A stretch of DNA of 19,317 nucleotides from an uncultured Collinsella sp. (lineage in GTDB: Bacteria > Actinomycetota > Coriobacteriia > Coriobacteriales > Coriobacteriaceae): NCBI GenBank assembly GCA_902470345.1, contig CABRGB010000032.1, forward strand, positions 1-19,317. Reading direction: 5' to 3'. Below the pieces are notes generated by a model. It had not been told where the DNA came from, did no database searches, and saw only the letters and a list, made by a program, of their open reading frames with translations. Below are positions 1-6,409 of the stretch, in pieces (within the stretch, counting starts at the first letter, position 1; each line of letters begins with the position of its first letter). A program made the position numbers and the translations under genes.

Positions 1-437
1 TTGGTGAGGCAGACGATAAAGTTGAACTCGTTGCCCTGCAGGTAGTCGATCATGTCATGGTCGAGCTTACTCGGGTCGTGACGAATATCCACCAGCGACA
101 CGACCAGGTTAAAGCTGCGCTCCGAGTCGAAGAAGTCGCCGATAAGTTCTGCCCAGCGGTCACGCTCGGCCTTGGAACGGCGGGCGAAACCGTAGCCCGG
201 CAGGTCGACGAAGTGCACGTCGTCAGCCTCAAAGAAGTTGATGTTGCTCGTCTTGCCCGGCGTGCTCGAAACCTTGACGAGGTTCTTGCGGCCAAAAAGC
301 TTGTTCATGATCGACGACTTGCCCACGTTGGAGCGGCCGACGAAGCTCACCTCGGGGCAGGTGGACTCGGGAATCTGCGAAACCTTGCCATAGCTGGCAA
401 CGAACTTAGCAAGCTGGTAGTTAATGGAATCGGCCAT
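1..437 (-). CDS. engB: Ribosome biogenesis GTPase EngB/YsxC (3' end cut by window edge)
   Basis: This is a TRAFAC-class GTPase of the EngB/YihA/YsxC family, a cytoplasmic factor for large ribosomal subunit assembly. The first 145 residues are present and the C-terminus runs off the left edge. Seen in the sequence: P-loop GRSNVGKSS at residues 34-42, the G2 region STPGKT at 58-63, and the G3 motif DLPGYG at 78-83. The G4 motif (TKxD) would start exactly at the cut. The ATG at 437 is preceded by AAGGAG at 443-448. Only 39 bp separate it from the mtnN stop and no terminator is visible between them, so the two are probably co-transcribed. Identification is secure from the motif set and spacing. 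Confidence 0.95.
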   Translation of the reverse strand, partial: MADSINYQLAKFVASYGKVSQIPESTCPEVSFVGRSNVGKSSIMNKLFGRKNLVKVSSTPGKTSNINFFEADDVHFVDLPGYGFARRSKAERDRWAELIGDFFDSERSFNLVVSLVDIRHDPSKLDHDMIDYLQGNEFNFIVCLT

Positions 438-476
438 GGACACTCCTTGGTCGTAGGTTCTTACAAAAAAAGCGCG

Positions 477-1217
477 CTAATAGATAGCAGCGATACGGCG
501 AACGATATCGAGCGTAATGCCACTCGCGGTGCGGGCATACTCGAACAGGTCGAACTCGCGGTCGCAAATCGCATCGTACGCCTCGTCACAATTATCGCTG
601 ATAGCGCGCAGCACCAGGCAATCGACACCATTTTTGGTTGCGACGTGGGCGATTGCCGCGCCCTCCATGCCGACACAATCGGCATGCGTCGCCTCGATAG
701 CGTCGTTGCGCATGGCGGCGCCCGTCACAAAGCGGTTACCCGTGGCAATTGTGCCGACCAGGAACTGCTTGGTGCCCTCGTTCGAAGCGGCTGCATTTGT
801 CGAAGCATCAACAAACCCACGCTCAGCAAGCACATCGGCAGCAATATCGACCAGCGCAGGCGTCGAGCCAAACTCCTCGAGCCCCGGTGCAGACTCGGCG
901 ATAAGCGCAGCATCGGTATCCAGATAGCGCAGGCATTTGCCGATGACCACGTCGTCGATATGGAGCTTGGGGTTCAAACCGCCCGCGATACCCGAAAGCA
1001 CAACTGCCTGTGGAGCATACTTGCTAATGAGGTGCTGTGTTGCGGCGGCAGCGTTTACCGTGCCCATACCCGCCGTCGTGGCGACAATCGACAGGCCGTC
1101 GAGTTCACCGCTCACAACGGTCAAGCCTGCCTCCTGTGCCTCGCAAACGTTACTCAGCTCTTCCTTAATCTGCATGATCTCTTTTTCGAGTGCACCGATA
1201 ATCGCGATGGTAGCCAT
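477..1217 (-). CDS. mtnN: 5'-methylthioadenosine/S-adenosylhomocysteine nucleosidase
   Basis: The enzyme hydrolyses methylthioadenosine and S-adenosylhomocysteine (and 5'-deoxyadenosine, a by-product of radical SAM enzymes) to adenine plus the thioribose-type product, in the cytoplasm. The 246-aa product is close to the family length of about 230. Motifs seen: GALEKE with the catalytic Glu at residue 13, SGIAGG at 75-80, GMEGAAIAHV at 183-192 with the ribose-binding Met-Glu at 184-185, and RAISDN with the catalytic Asp at 208. The residue two before that Glu is Gly, where E. coli MtnN has Glu. I chose the ATG at 1217 because GGGGA lies 5-6 nt upstream; an in-frame TTG at 1229 would add only four residues. 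Clearing 5'-deoxyadenosine would suit an anaerobe using PflA, but that link is inference. Confidence 0.93.
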   Translation of the reverse strand: MATIAIIGALEKEIMQIKEELSNVCEAQEAGLTVVSGELDGLSIVATTAGMGTVNAAAATQHLISKYAPQAVVLSGIAGGLNPKLHIDDVVIGKCLRYLDTDAALIAESAPGLEEFGSTPALVDIAADVLAERGFVDASTNAAASNEGTKQFLVGTIATGNRFVTGAAMRNDAIEATHADCVGMEGAAIAHVATKNGVDCLVLRAISDNCDEAYDAICDREFDLFEYARTASGITLDIVRRIAAIY

Positions 1218-1295
1218 GCCATTCCCCAAACCTATACGAAATTCTCAACCACGGTATGGTACCAGCATTTTGTTTGCCAACGCCAAACGAACACG

Positions 1296-2414
1296 CTAGG
1301 CCAGCGCAGCTCGCGTATCAAACAGAGCCCTTGCAATCGCAGCCGTAACCTCGCTCGAGCGATCGCTCCATGGCATCGATGTCATGATGCTCATGACATA
1401 GGTACGGCTATCGATGTCGATAAGGCCCGCATCGCATGTCGAATAGCAACCATCCTCGCTAATCCAGCCTGCCTTGTTGCGCACCAAGGCTTGGTCGTCC
1501 GCAATCCCATCACGGATAAATGAGCGCGATGTTGATGACAACAGTTCAGATAACCACTGGGAGGCCTCGCTGCCACAGCTCAAATACTCGCTCATCTCGC
1601 GCCACAACTTGGCCGAGGTGCGCGGGCAATAGGTGGGAAAATCACTCATCGGATCGAGCGCGGTATCGTAATCGATGCCAAGACTGACAATCCAATCCTC
1701 GTAACCGGCATGGTCAAACGCCGCGCGTAACGCAATAAACGAATCGTTATCCGAATTAACGACCGCGGCCTCGATTAGGTCGCGCACCGTCTGCCAGCCC
1801 ATGTTATAGCCACCATAGGTGCCAAGGGAATCATCGAGTGAGACCTGACCCGTCTCGACCAGGGATTCGCAGATGTACAACGCATAGAGTGCCTTGTAGC
1901 TACTCGCGCCGTAAACCTCGACATCGGCGTTATACGTCACGCCCTTGCCGCTCGACAAATCGTAAAACACCACGCCCACATCGCCCAATTCCTGGGCCTG
2001 ATCAAGGGCATCTTGGAGCGCGGCGAGGCTCCCATCCTCCAGGGCGGGGATCTGATCATCAACCAATGAGAAGGTCTGCACGGTATCGCCTGAGGGAATA
2101 TCGTTAAAGTCCGCCTTCGAAAGCCTCGTCTTAAGGCTCGCTGTCGACAGGGTTTGACTTGCGGTGGCTTTAGCTTCAGAGACCTTTTTGTTTTGCATCT
2201 GTACCGTTGACGCATCTGAGTGTGCCATTCGCTCCGACGCGTAGGTTTTGGCGGTAATTCCGAGGATAATAACCGCCAACGTTAGCATCCCAATGGCGGC
2301 AATCTTCGTCACGCGGATGCGAGTGGCAGCGAGGCCACGCGAAGGCGTGCCCTTCGTCTCATATCTGCTGCCATGCTGCGGCACATACTCGTCCCGCGAT
2401 GCGTTGTTTCGCAC
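1296..2414 (-). CDS. Membrane-anchored serine hydrolase of the class A beta-lactamase/PBP-like fold
   Basis: A 372-aa protein with a basic cytoplasmic N-terminus, one hydrophobic segment at about residues 34-56 (signal anchor), a Ser/Thr/Lys-rich linker to about 125, then a beta-lactamase-like domain. Motifs appear in the right order: SSYK at 171-174 (nucleophile Ser171, general base Lys174), SDN at 221-223, and NKAGW at 313-317 in place of the KTG box. The Omega-loop motif ExxLN (Glu166 in class A enzymes) is not evident between SDN and the following helix, so beta-lactam hydrolysis is doubtful. A cell-wall peptidase, esterase or non-hydrolysing penicillin-binding role is equally possible. 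It starts with GTG at 2414, preceded by AGGAG about 5 nt upstream. It lies upstream of mtnN in the same direction with a 78-bp gap. A promoter candidate is listed separately. Confidence 0.8.
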   Translation of the reverse strand: MRNNASRDEYVPQHGSRYETKGTPSRGLAATRIRVTKIAAIGMLTLAVIILGITAKTYASERMAHSDASTVQMQNKKVSEAKATASQTLSTASLKTRLSKADFNDIPSGDTVQTFSLVDDQIPALEDGSLAALQDALDQAQELGDVGVVFYDLSSGKGVTYNADVEVYGASSYKALYALYICESLVETGQVSLDDSLGTYGGYNMGWQTVRDLIEAAVVNSDNDSFIALRAAFDHAGYEDWIVSLGIDYDTALDPMSDFPTYCPRTSAKLWREMSEYLSCGSEASQWLSELLSSTSRSFIRDGIADDQALVRNKAGWISEDGCYSTCDAGLIDIDSRTYVMSIMTSMPWSDRSSEVTAAIARALFDTRAALA

Positions 2415-2429
2415 GTGGTCTCCTGACTG

Positions 2430-2479
2430 CTACCGTTTATATACGAGCAGCATAATACCGAGCAGGCATTTCTTTCCAA
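2430..2479 (-). promoter_or_regulatory. Promoter of the serine hydrolase gene with an AACGGTAG box
   Basis: On the minus strand TTGGAA (2479-2474) and TATTAT (2457-2452) are 16 bp apart, a good sigma-70-type promoter predicting a start near 2445. Just downstream, at 2438-2430, lies AAACGGTAG, where a repressor would sit. The same box recurs upstream of the DegV gene and of pfl. The promoter is inferred from consensus matching only. Confidence 0.5.
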
Positions 2480-2572
2480 AGATATTCAGCAGCGTTTAAG
2501 GTGTCTTTAAAGAAACCACAAGCGTATTTATCCAAATGGCACGATTCTGTTGCGCATCTCTGTCCAAAACGC

Positions 2573-2639
2573 AGTTGCGGTGAAATAGTTCCTGTTTGGG
2601 CGGCATAAGCCGAAAAACAAGAACTATTCCACCGCAACT
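2573..2639. repeat. Long intergenic inverted repeat with 25-nt arms
   Basis: The arms at 2573-2597 and 2615-2639 are reverse complements at 23 of 25 positions. They enclose a small second hairpin, CGGC-ATAA-GCCG (2601-2612). It lies between the pflA stop and the serine hydrolase promoter, where both genes run in the same direction. There is no T-run typical of an intrinsic terminator on the minus strand. It could be a small non-autonomous mobile palindrome or a structured 3' end of the pflA transcript. The rest of the 2415-2729 gap holds the promoter above and the hairpin below; nothing coding was found. Confidence 0.7.
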
Positions 2640-2674
2640 TGACGGGGCTCTTTGGCAATCAGCTTGGTGTCCGG

Positions 2675-2709
2675 GGGCACTCATTTAAGTCTGTCCCCAA
2701 TGAGTGCCC
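2675..2709. repeat. REP-like hairpin with loop TAAGTCTGTCCCC
   Basis: Perfect 11-bp arms GGGCACTCATT (2675-2685) and AATGAGTGCCC (2699-2709) flank a 13-nt loop, TAAGTCTGTCCCC. A second hairpin at 18836-18873 has unrelated arms but nearly the same loop, TAAACCTGTCCC. The position, 20 bp beyond the pflA stop, would allow a role at the 3' end of the mRNA. There is no U-tract, so it is not a classical terminator. Confidence 0.65.
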
Positions 2710-2729
2710 TTGGGGGCGAAAATGGATCG

Positions 2730-3548
2730 CTAGCCGATGGCGTTTTTGAGTTCCGCGCGGCGCTTTTTCATGCCCGTCATGACGGCGCTGCGCAGCTCGG
2801 GCATGCGCGCGGTATCCATCTGCGGAACGCCCTCGAGCTTATAGGGAATGCCCAATTGCTCGTACTTGACGACACCCATCGTGTGATACGGCAGCATTTC
2901 CAGGCCCACCACGTTGTGCCACGGGGCGATGAGGCGGCCGAGCGCCTCGCACTCCTCAACCGTATCGGTAATGCCCGGCACCACCACGTGGCGGATAACG
3001 ACCTTAATCTTGCGGCGCGCAAGCTCATCACCAAACGCCAGAATGCGTGCGGGATCGCAACCGGTCAGCTTTTTATGCTCGACGGGATCGGCGTGTTTAA
3101 TGTCGAGCAGCACCATATCGGTCTCGTTGAGTACGGCATCGAACTTCTCGGGATGCGCGGGGTCGAACGCATAGCCGCAGCTATCCAAGCAGGTGTGCAC
3201 GCGACCATCGGGGTTGTTGTGCATGGCGCGGAACAGGTCGGCCAAAAACTCAGGCTGCAGGAGCGGCTCGCCGCCGGATACCGTAATACCACCGCTGCGG
3301 TAAAACTCATGGTTGCTCTGGAACTCGTCCATCAGGTGCTCGACGGTCACCATGGTGCCGCCGTTAACCGACCAGGTGTCGGGGTTGTGGCAATACGCAC
3401 AGCGCATGGGACAGCCCTGAACAAACACCACAAAGCGGATGCCGGGTCCATCGACCGTTCCCATCGTCTCAATCGAATGCACGCGGCCCAGGGCAAACGC
3501 AGAGTCCTCGGGACGAGCGTCCACACCCTCGAGCGTCATCTCAGCCAT
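2730..3548 (-). CDS. pflA: Pyruvate formate-lyase activating enzyme (radical SAM)
   Basis: This radical SAM enzyme cleaves S-adenosylmethionine to a 5'-deoxyadenosyl radical and abstracts a hydrogen from the active-site glycine of pyruvate formate-lyase, under anaerobic conditions in the cytoplasm. Seen in the sequence (272 aa from the chosen start): CPMRCAYC at residues 46-53, the CxxxCxxC ligand set for the 4Fe-4S cluster; DGPGIR at 33-38, typical of glycyl-radical activases; and SGGEPLLQ at 91-98, the SAM-binding GGE motif. It lacks the extra ferredoxin-like cluster domain of other activases, as expected for PflA. I prefer the ATG at 3548, with AAGG at 3560-3557; an ATG at 3569 would add seven residues but has no ribosome site. 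The gene is over 7 kb from pflB, not adjacent. A TAGAAT -10-like box lies at 3603-3598. Confidence 0.93.
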   Translation of the reverse strand: MAEMTLEGVDARPEDSAFALGRVHSIETMGTVDGPGIRFVVFVQGCPMRCAYCHNPDTWSVNGGTMVTVEHLMDEFQSNHEFYRSGGITVSGGEPLLQPEFLADLFRAMHNNPDGRVHTCLDSCGYAFDPAHPEKFDAVLNETDMVLLDIKHADPVEHKKLTGCDPARILAFGDELARRKIKVVIRHVVVPGITDTVEECEALGRLIAPWHNVVGLEMLPYHTMGVVKYEQLGIPYKLEGVPQMDTARMPELRSAVMTGMKKRRAELKNAIG

Positions 3549-3670
3549 TCCCGCTACCTTGCCTCTCATTGGTTTTAGCTACATAAATGCCAGAGTCATT
3601 CTAGCCCATATGCATGATGGCGAAACGGTTTAGCGGTCAATTGGATTGTCCTATTTGGCCCTACGCAAGA

Positions 3671-3703
3671 GCGGCGGGAAGGTTGTCGCAACCCGCCCGC
3701 CGC
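3671..3703 (-). terminator. GC-rich hairpin after the DegV gene, possible terminator
   Basis: The outer stem GCGGCGGG (3671-3678)/CCCGCCGC (3696-3703) and inner stem GGTTG (3681-3685)/CAACC (3689-3693) are joined by a symmetric 2x2 internal loop. It lies 32 bp downstream of the DegV stop. The minus-strand U-tract is poor (TCTT), so termination may be inefficient or Rho-assisted. Confidence 0.5.
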
Positions 3704-3734
3704 CGAGGCAATAGAAATCGATAGACGCCAGGCC

Positions 3735-4589
3735 TTACGCTTTAAGCGTGAGCACCGCACCGAAGGCGGTCGGGCCGCAATGGCTCGAGATGACACCGCC
3801 GACCTGAGTCCAGGTAACGTCCTTAAAGCCCAGGTCGTACGCATAGACTTCCATGTCGTCGCGCAGCTCCTGGGAAAGACCTACCGAATACGCCAGGCCA
3901 ATGTGCGAGTAGTCAATCTCGCCCTTCGCAACCATGTGGTCAATAAAGGCGCGGGCGCATTTGAGCATAGAGCCGCGGAACTTCTTGGTCGCCACAAACT
4001 TACCGCCCGTTACCTCAATGCAGGGCTTAATCTTGAGCAGGTGGGCGCCAAGGAATGCCACGTTGGACAGACGACCGCCTGCCTTAAGGAAGGCTAGGTC
4101 GGTAGGAACAAAGCCCAGCAGCACACGGTCCATGACGGAATTCGTAAATGCAAAGATCTCGTCGACGGTGGCATCGGGGTGAGCCTCGATGTATTTGGCG
4201 GTCTCGACGACAACGAGCGACTGGCCCACCGAGACAAAACGCGTGTCCATGGAGTAAACGTAGTCGCGACCCTTGGCGGCGATCTTCGATGATTGATGCG
4301 AGCAGGTCGTGGCCTCGGAATACGCGAGATGCAGAATAGTCGCGTCGGGCTGCTCGGCATGAATGCGGTCATACACGTGAGCGAAATCCGCAGGCGCACA
4401 GCCACTGGTCTTGGGCATCACGCCAAACTCGTTGCAGCGCGAATAAATCTCGAGCGGATCGATCGAGCCGTCCTCGACGGTCTCGTCACCAATCGTGACA
4501 TGCATGGGCACGCGCACGATGCCGTAGCGTTCGCAAAGCTCCGGCGTCACATCCGAACCAGACTCAACCACGATTACGTACTTGCCCAT
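3735..4589 (-). CDS. DegV family fatty-acid-binding protein
   Basis: A 284-aa DegV/FakB-type protein. Family members bind a single fatty acid, and some (FakB) present it to the kinase FakA for phosphorylation on the way into membrane lipids. The sequence shows the N-terminal opening with VESGSDVTPEL, a KTSGCAPADF segment at residues 60-69 (the family's TSxPS-type lipid-binding loop), the RVLLGFVPTDLAFLKAGGRL region, and the C-terminal SSHCGPTAFGAV segment, equivalent to the family's HxGPG-like motif. The usual SGLSGT segment reads SEATTCS at 91-97, so the ligand pocket may differ. I chose the ATG at 4589 because the conserved fold begins there; the longer reading upstream is not DegV-like. 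The ribosome site is weak. No FakA kinase lies in the window. The promoter is listed separately. Confidence 0.88.
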   Translation of the reverse strand: MGKYVIVVESGSDVTPELCERYGIVRVPMHVTIGDETVEDGSIDPLEIYSRCNEFGVMPKTSGCAPADFAHVYDRIHAEQPDATILHLAYSEATTCSHQSSKIAAKGRDYVYSMDTRFVSVGQSLVVVETAKYIEAHPDATVDEIFAFTNSVMDRVLLGFVPTDLAFLKAGGRLSNVAFLGAHLLKIKPCIEVTGGKFVATKKFRGSMLKCARAFIDHMVAKGEIDYSHIGLAYSVGLSQELRDDMEVYAYDLGFKDVTWTQVGGVISSHCGPTAFGAVLTLKA

Positions 4590-4750
4590 TATTATCACGA
4601 CCCATCTCAACGTTGGTTTTTCAATACATGACACGCGCCGCCGCACTGTTGCGCAACGGCCTCCAAGCGCCAAAGAGACGCCGCCCCTTGCACACAACAA
4701 AGGACAGCGTCTCCCTGGAAAACTCCGTGCTTGGCTGAGATTTTACACGG

Positions 4751-4808
4751 TTTATAAATGAGTGTTACTTATCCCGCAAACGGTAGCTATACGCGATAAA
4801 CGGTAGTT
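4751..4808 (-). promoter_or_regulatory. DegV promoter with tandem AACGGTAG boxes
   Basis: On the minus strand TTGCGG (4779-4774) and TATAAA (4756-4751) are separated by exactly 17 bp, predicting a leader of about 155 nt. Immediately upstream, AAACGGTAG occurs twice on the plus strand (4778-4786 and 4798-4806), 20 bp apart, so both copies would face the same side of the helix. The first overlaps the -35. In the remainder of the 4590-4865 gap I saw no clear terminator for the fructoside operon. Confidence 0.55.
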
Positions 4809-4865
4809 CGCTGCGGCAACTGCAACACATTCCGCCCAGCAAGTCCAATCGTGCCCCATGCACGG

Positions 4866-6308
4866 TTAATGCACGAGGCGGTAGAAATTCATCGATGCCG
4901 CGCCCTCGGCGTGCAGCTCCATCGCCGGAACCGCCGGCGAATAGGTGCGGCTCGTAAGTGCCGCCTCGCCGCCATTTGCAAAAATCTCGACCATCGTAGT
5001 GTCCGAAAGCACGCGCAGGTCGCGAAGCTCGCTGAGCTCGATCGACCTCTGGTCGCGCCCATAGCCTTCGTCACCCATGTCGAGGGTAAGCATCCCGTCT
5101 GCATAGCACACAAAGACACCCTTGCGGATTTCGAGCTCGACCATCTTGGCGCCCTCACAGGAAACCACAAGATCAAACAGGCGGCCCGGCTCCTCAACGG
5201 TTTCACCGCCTGTCGCGCGAACGCAGTCGCCGCGCATCCTCTCAATCTCGTGCGCCGGTTGCTGGCAGAGCTTGCCATCGCGCATGCTCAGCTCTCGCGG
5301 CACCGTCAACGCGCACTGCCACCCGCGCGCCACCGTCGGGTTTTCTGCCGTCGCATCGGGGCAACCCGACCATCCGATCATCAAACGCCGGCCTGCAGTA
5401 TCCTCAAAGGACTGCGGAGCATAGAAATCAAAACCGGCATCGACCATCGGGGGCATGCCCTGCCCGACGATTTTAAAGCTCGGCGCCTCCCAATCGGCCT
5501 CGATGGGGAACCACACGCACTGATGCGGATTGCGGTAACGCCAACCATCGGCAGGCACACCCTGCGGACAGCAAACGAGAATAAGCTCGCCATCGAGCTC
5601 AAACAGATCGGGGCACTCCCACATAAAGCCAAACTTCTCGCCCAACTCAATGCGCGTCGCATAGCTCCAGTCCTCAAGATTGCGCGAGGTATAGACAAGC
5701 ACGCAGCCACGGTCGTCTTTCGTACGAGCACCCAGAACCATGTAGTAGATACCATCGTGCTCAAGGATCTTGGGGTCGCGCACGTGCGTACCGATATCGT
5801 CGGGGTAATCGACCGGTCCAACAGCTATGCACTTCTCGCCCAATTCGTCGGGATTCTCGGCAACCATATGAATCTGGTTTTGCTCACGGCCCGTCAACAC
5901 GTAGTCGTAATCATCGCGGTCAAAATGCTTGACGTTGCCGGTATAGAAGTAGTGAATCTTGCCATCACGTACAAAGGCAGAACCAGAATACGCTCCGCTC
6001 GAATCCAAATCGGAATCGGGGAACAGCACGGGGCCGTGATTCTCGTACGTCACAAAATCCTTTGTCGTCAGATGATTCCAAAGCACTGGACCGCCATGCG
6101 CAGCATCGAACGGATCGTATTGATGATAGATGTGATACGTATCACCAATCTGAACCAAACCGTTGGGGTCGTTGAGCCAGCCAAGCTCAGGCTCCACATG
6201 AAACAGAAGCCTATCGGGGTCGGACGCGATGCGAGCCGCCGTCTCATCCTGTCCGACACGCCACTGCTCATAGTCCGCGCGTGTCACCTTGTTTTTTTGA
6301 TTTAACAT
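4866..6308 (-). CDS. scrB: Sucrose-6-phosphate hydrolase (GH32 beta-fructosidase)
   Basis: A retaining beta-fructosidase that cleaves sucrose 6-phosphate, or a related phosphorylated beta-fructoside, to glucose 6-phosphate and fructose in the cytoplasm. The 480-aa product has no signal peptide. The three GH32 catalytic motifs are present: WLNDPNG at residues 44-50 (nucleophile Asp47), RDPK at 177-180 (transition-state Asp178), and ECPDLF at 231-236 (acid/base Glu231). The C-terminal beta-sandwich is recognisable from the VEIFANGGE segment. The ATG at 6308 has only a weak GAGAAAG upstream, so translation may be modest. It is the last gene of the LacI-controlled operon, 101 bp after the PTS gene. 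The substrate is inferred from the family and the PTS neighbour; an inulin-type disaccharide phosphate is possible. Confidence 0.9.
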   Translation of the reverse strand: MLNQKNKVTRADYEQWRVGQDETAARIASDPDRLLFHVEPELGWLNDPNGLVQIGDTYHIYHQYDPFDAAHGGPVLWNHLTTKDFVTYENHGPVLFPDSDLDSSGAYSGSAFVRDGKIHYFYTGNVKHFDRDDYDYVLTGREQNQIHMVAENPDELGEKCIAVGPVDYPDDIGTHVRDPKILEHDGIYYMVLGARTKDDRGCVLVYTSRNLEDWSYATRIELGEKFGFMWECPDLFELDGELILVCCPQGVPADGWRYRNPHQCVWFPIEADWEAPSFKIVGQGMPPMVDAGFDFYAPQSFEDTAGRRLMIGWSGCPDATAENPTVARGWQCALTVPRELSMRDGKLCQQPAHEIERMRGDCVRATGGETVEEPGRLFDLVVSCEGAKMVELEIRKGVFVCYADGMLTLDMGDEGYGRDQRSIELSELRDLRVLSDTTMVEIFANGGEAALTSRTYSPAVPAMELHAEGAASMNFYRLVH

Positions 6309-6332
6309 CGCCGTTGACTTTCTCGTCTATGG

Positions 6333-6370
6333 GGAAGGACGCTCGACTCACACGAGTCGAACGCCCTTCC
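6333..6370 (-). repeat. Intercistronic hairpin between EIIBC and scrB
   Basis: The outer stem GGAAGG (6333-6338)/CCTTCC (6365-6370) and inner stem TCGACTC (6343-6349)/GAGTCGA (6354-6360) are joined by a symmetric loop with ACGC on both sides, capped by ACAC. There is no U-tract on the transcribed strand, so it probably is not a full terminator. It may slow readthrough or protect the upstream message. Confidence 0.6.
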
Positions 6371-6409
6371 TCAAATGGACTTATCCTCAGATTACACTGA
6401 ACGGCTCAA

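Noticed and set aside
57..1523. Long plus-strand frame opposite engB, mtnN and the serine hydrolase
   Set aside because: It spans three recognisable minus-strand genes and their gaps, has no family resemblance, and is the usual antisense shadow of GC-rich coding DNA.
4851..6305. 484-residue plus-strand frame opposite scrB
   Set aside because: It mirrors a clear GH32 gene with catalytic motifs on the other strand; the composition (rich in Arg, His, Ala) is typical of a shadow.
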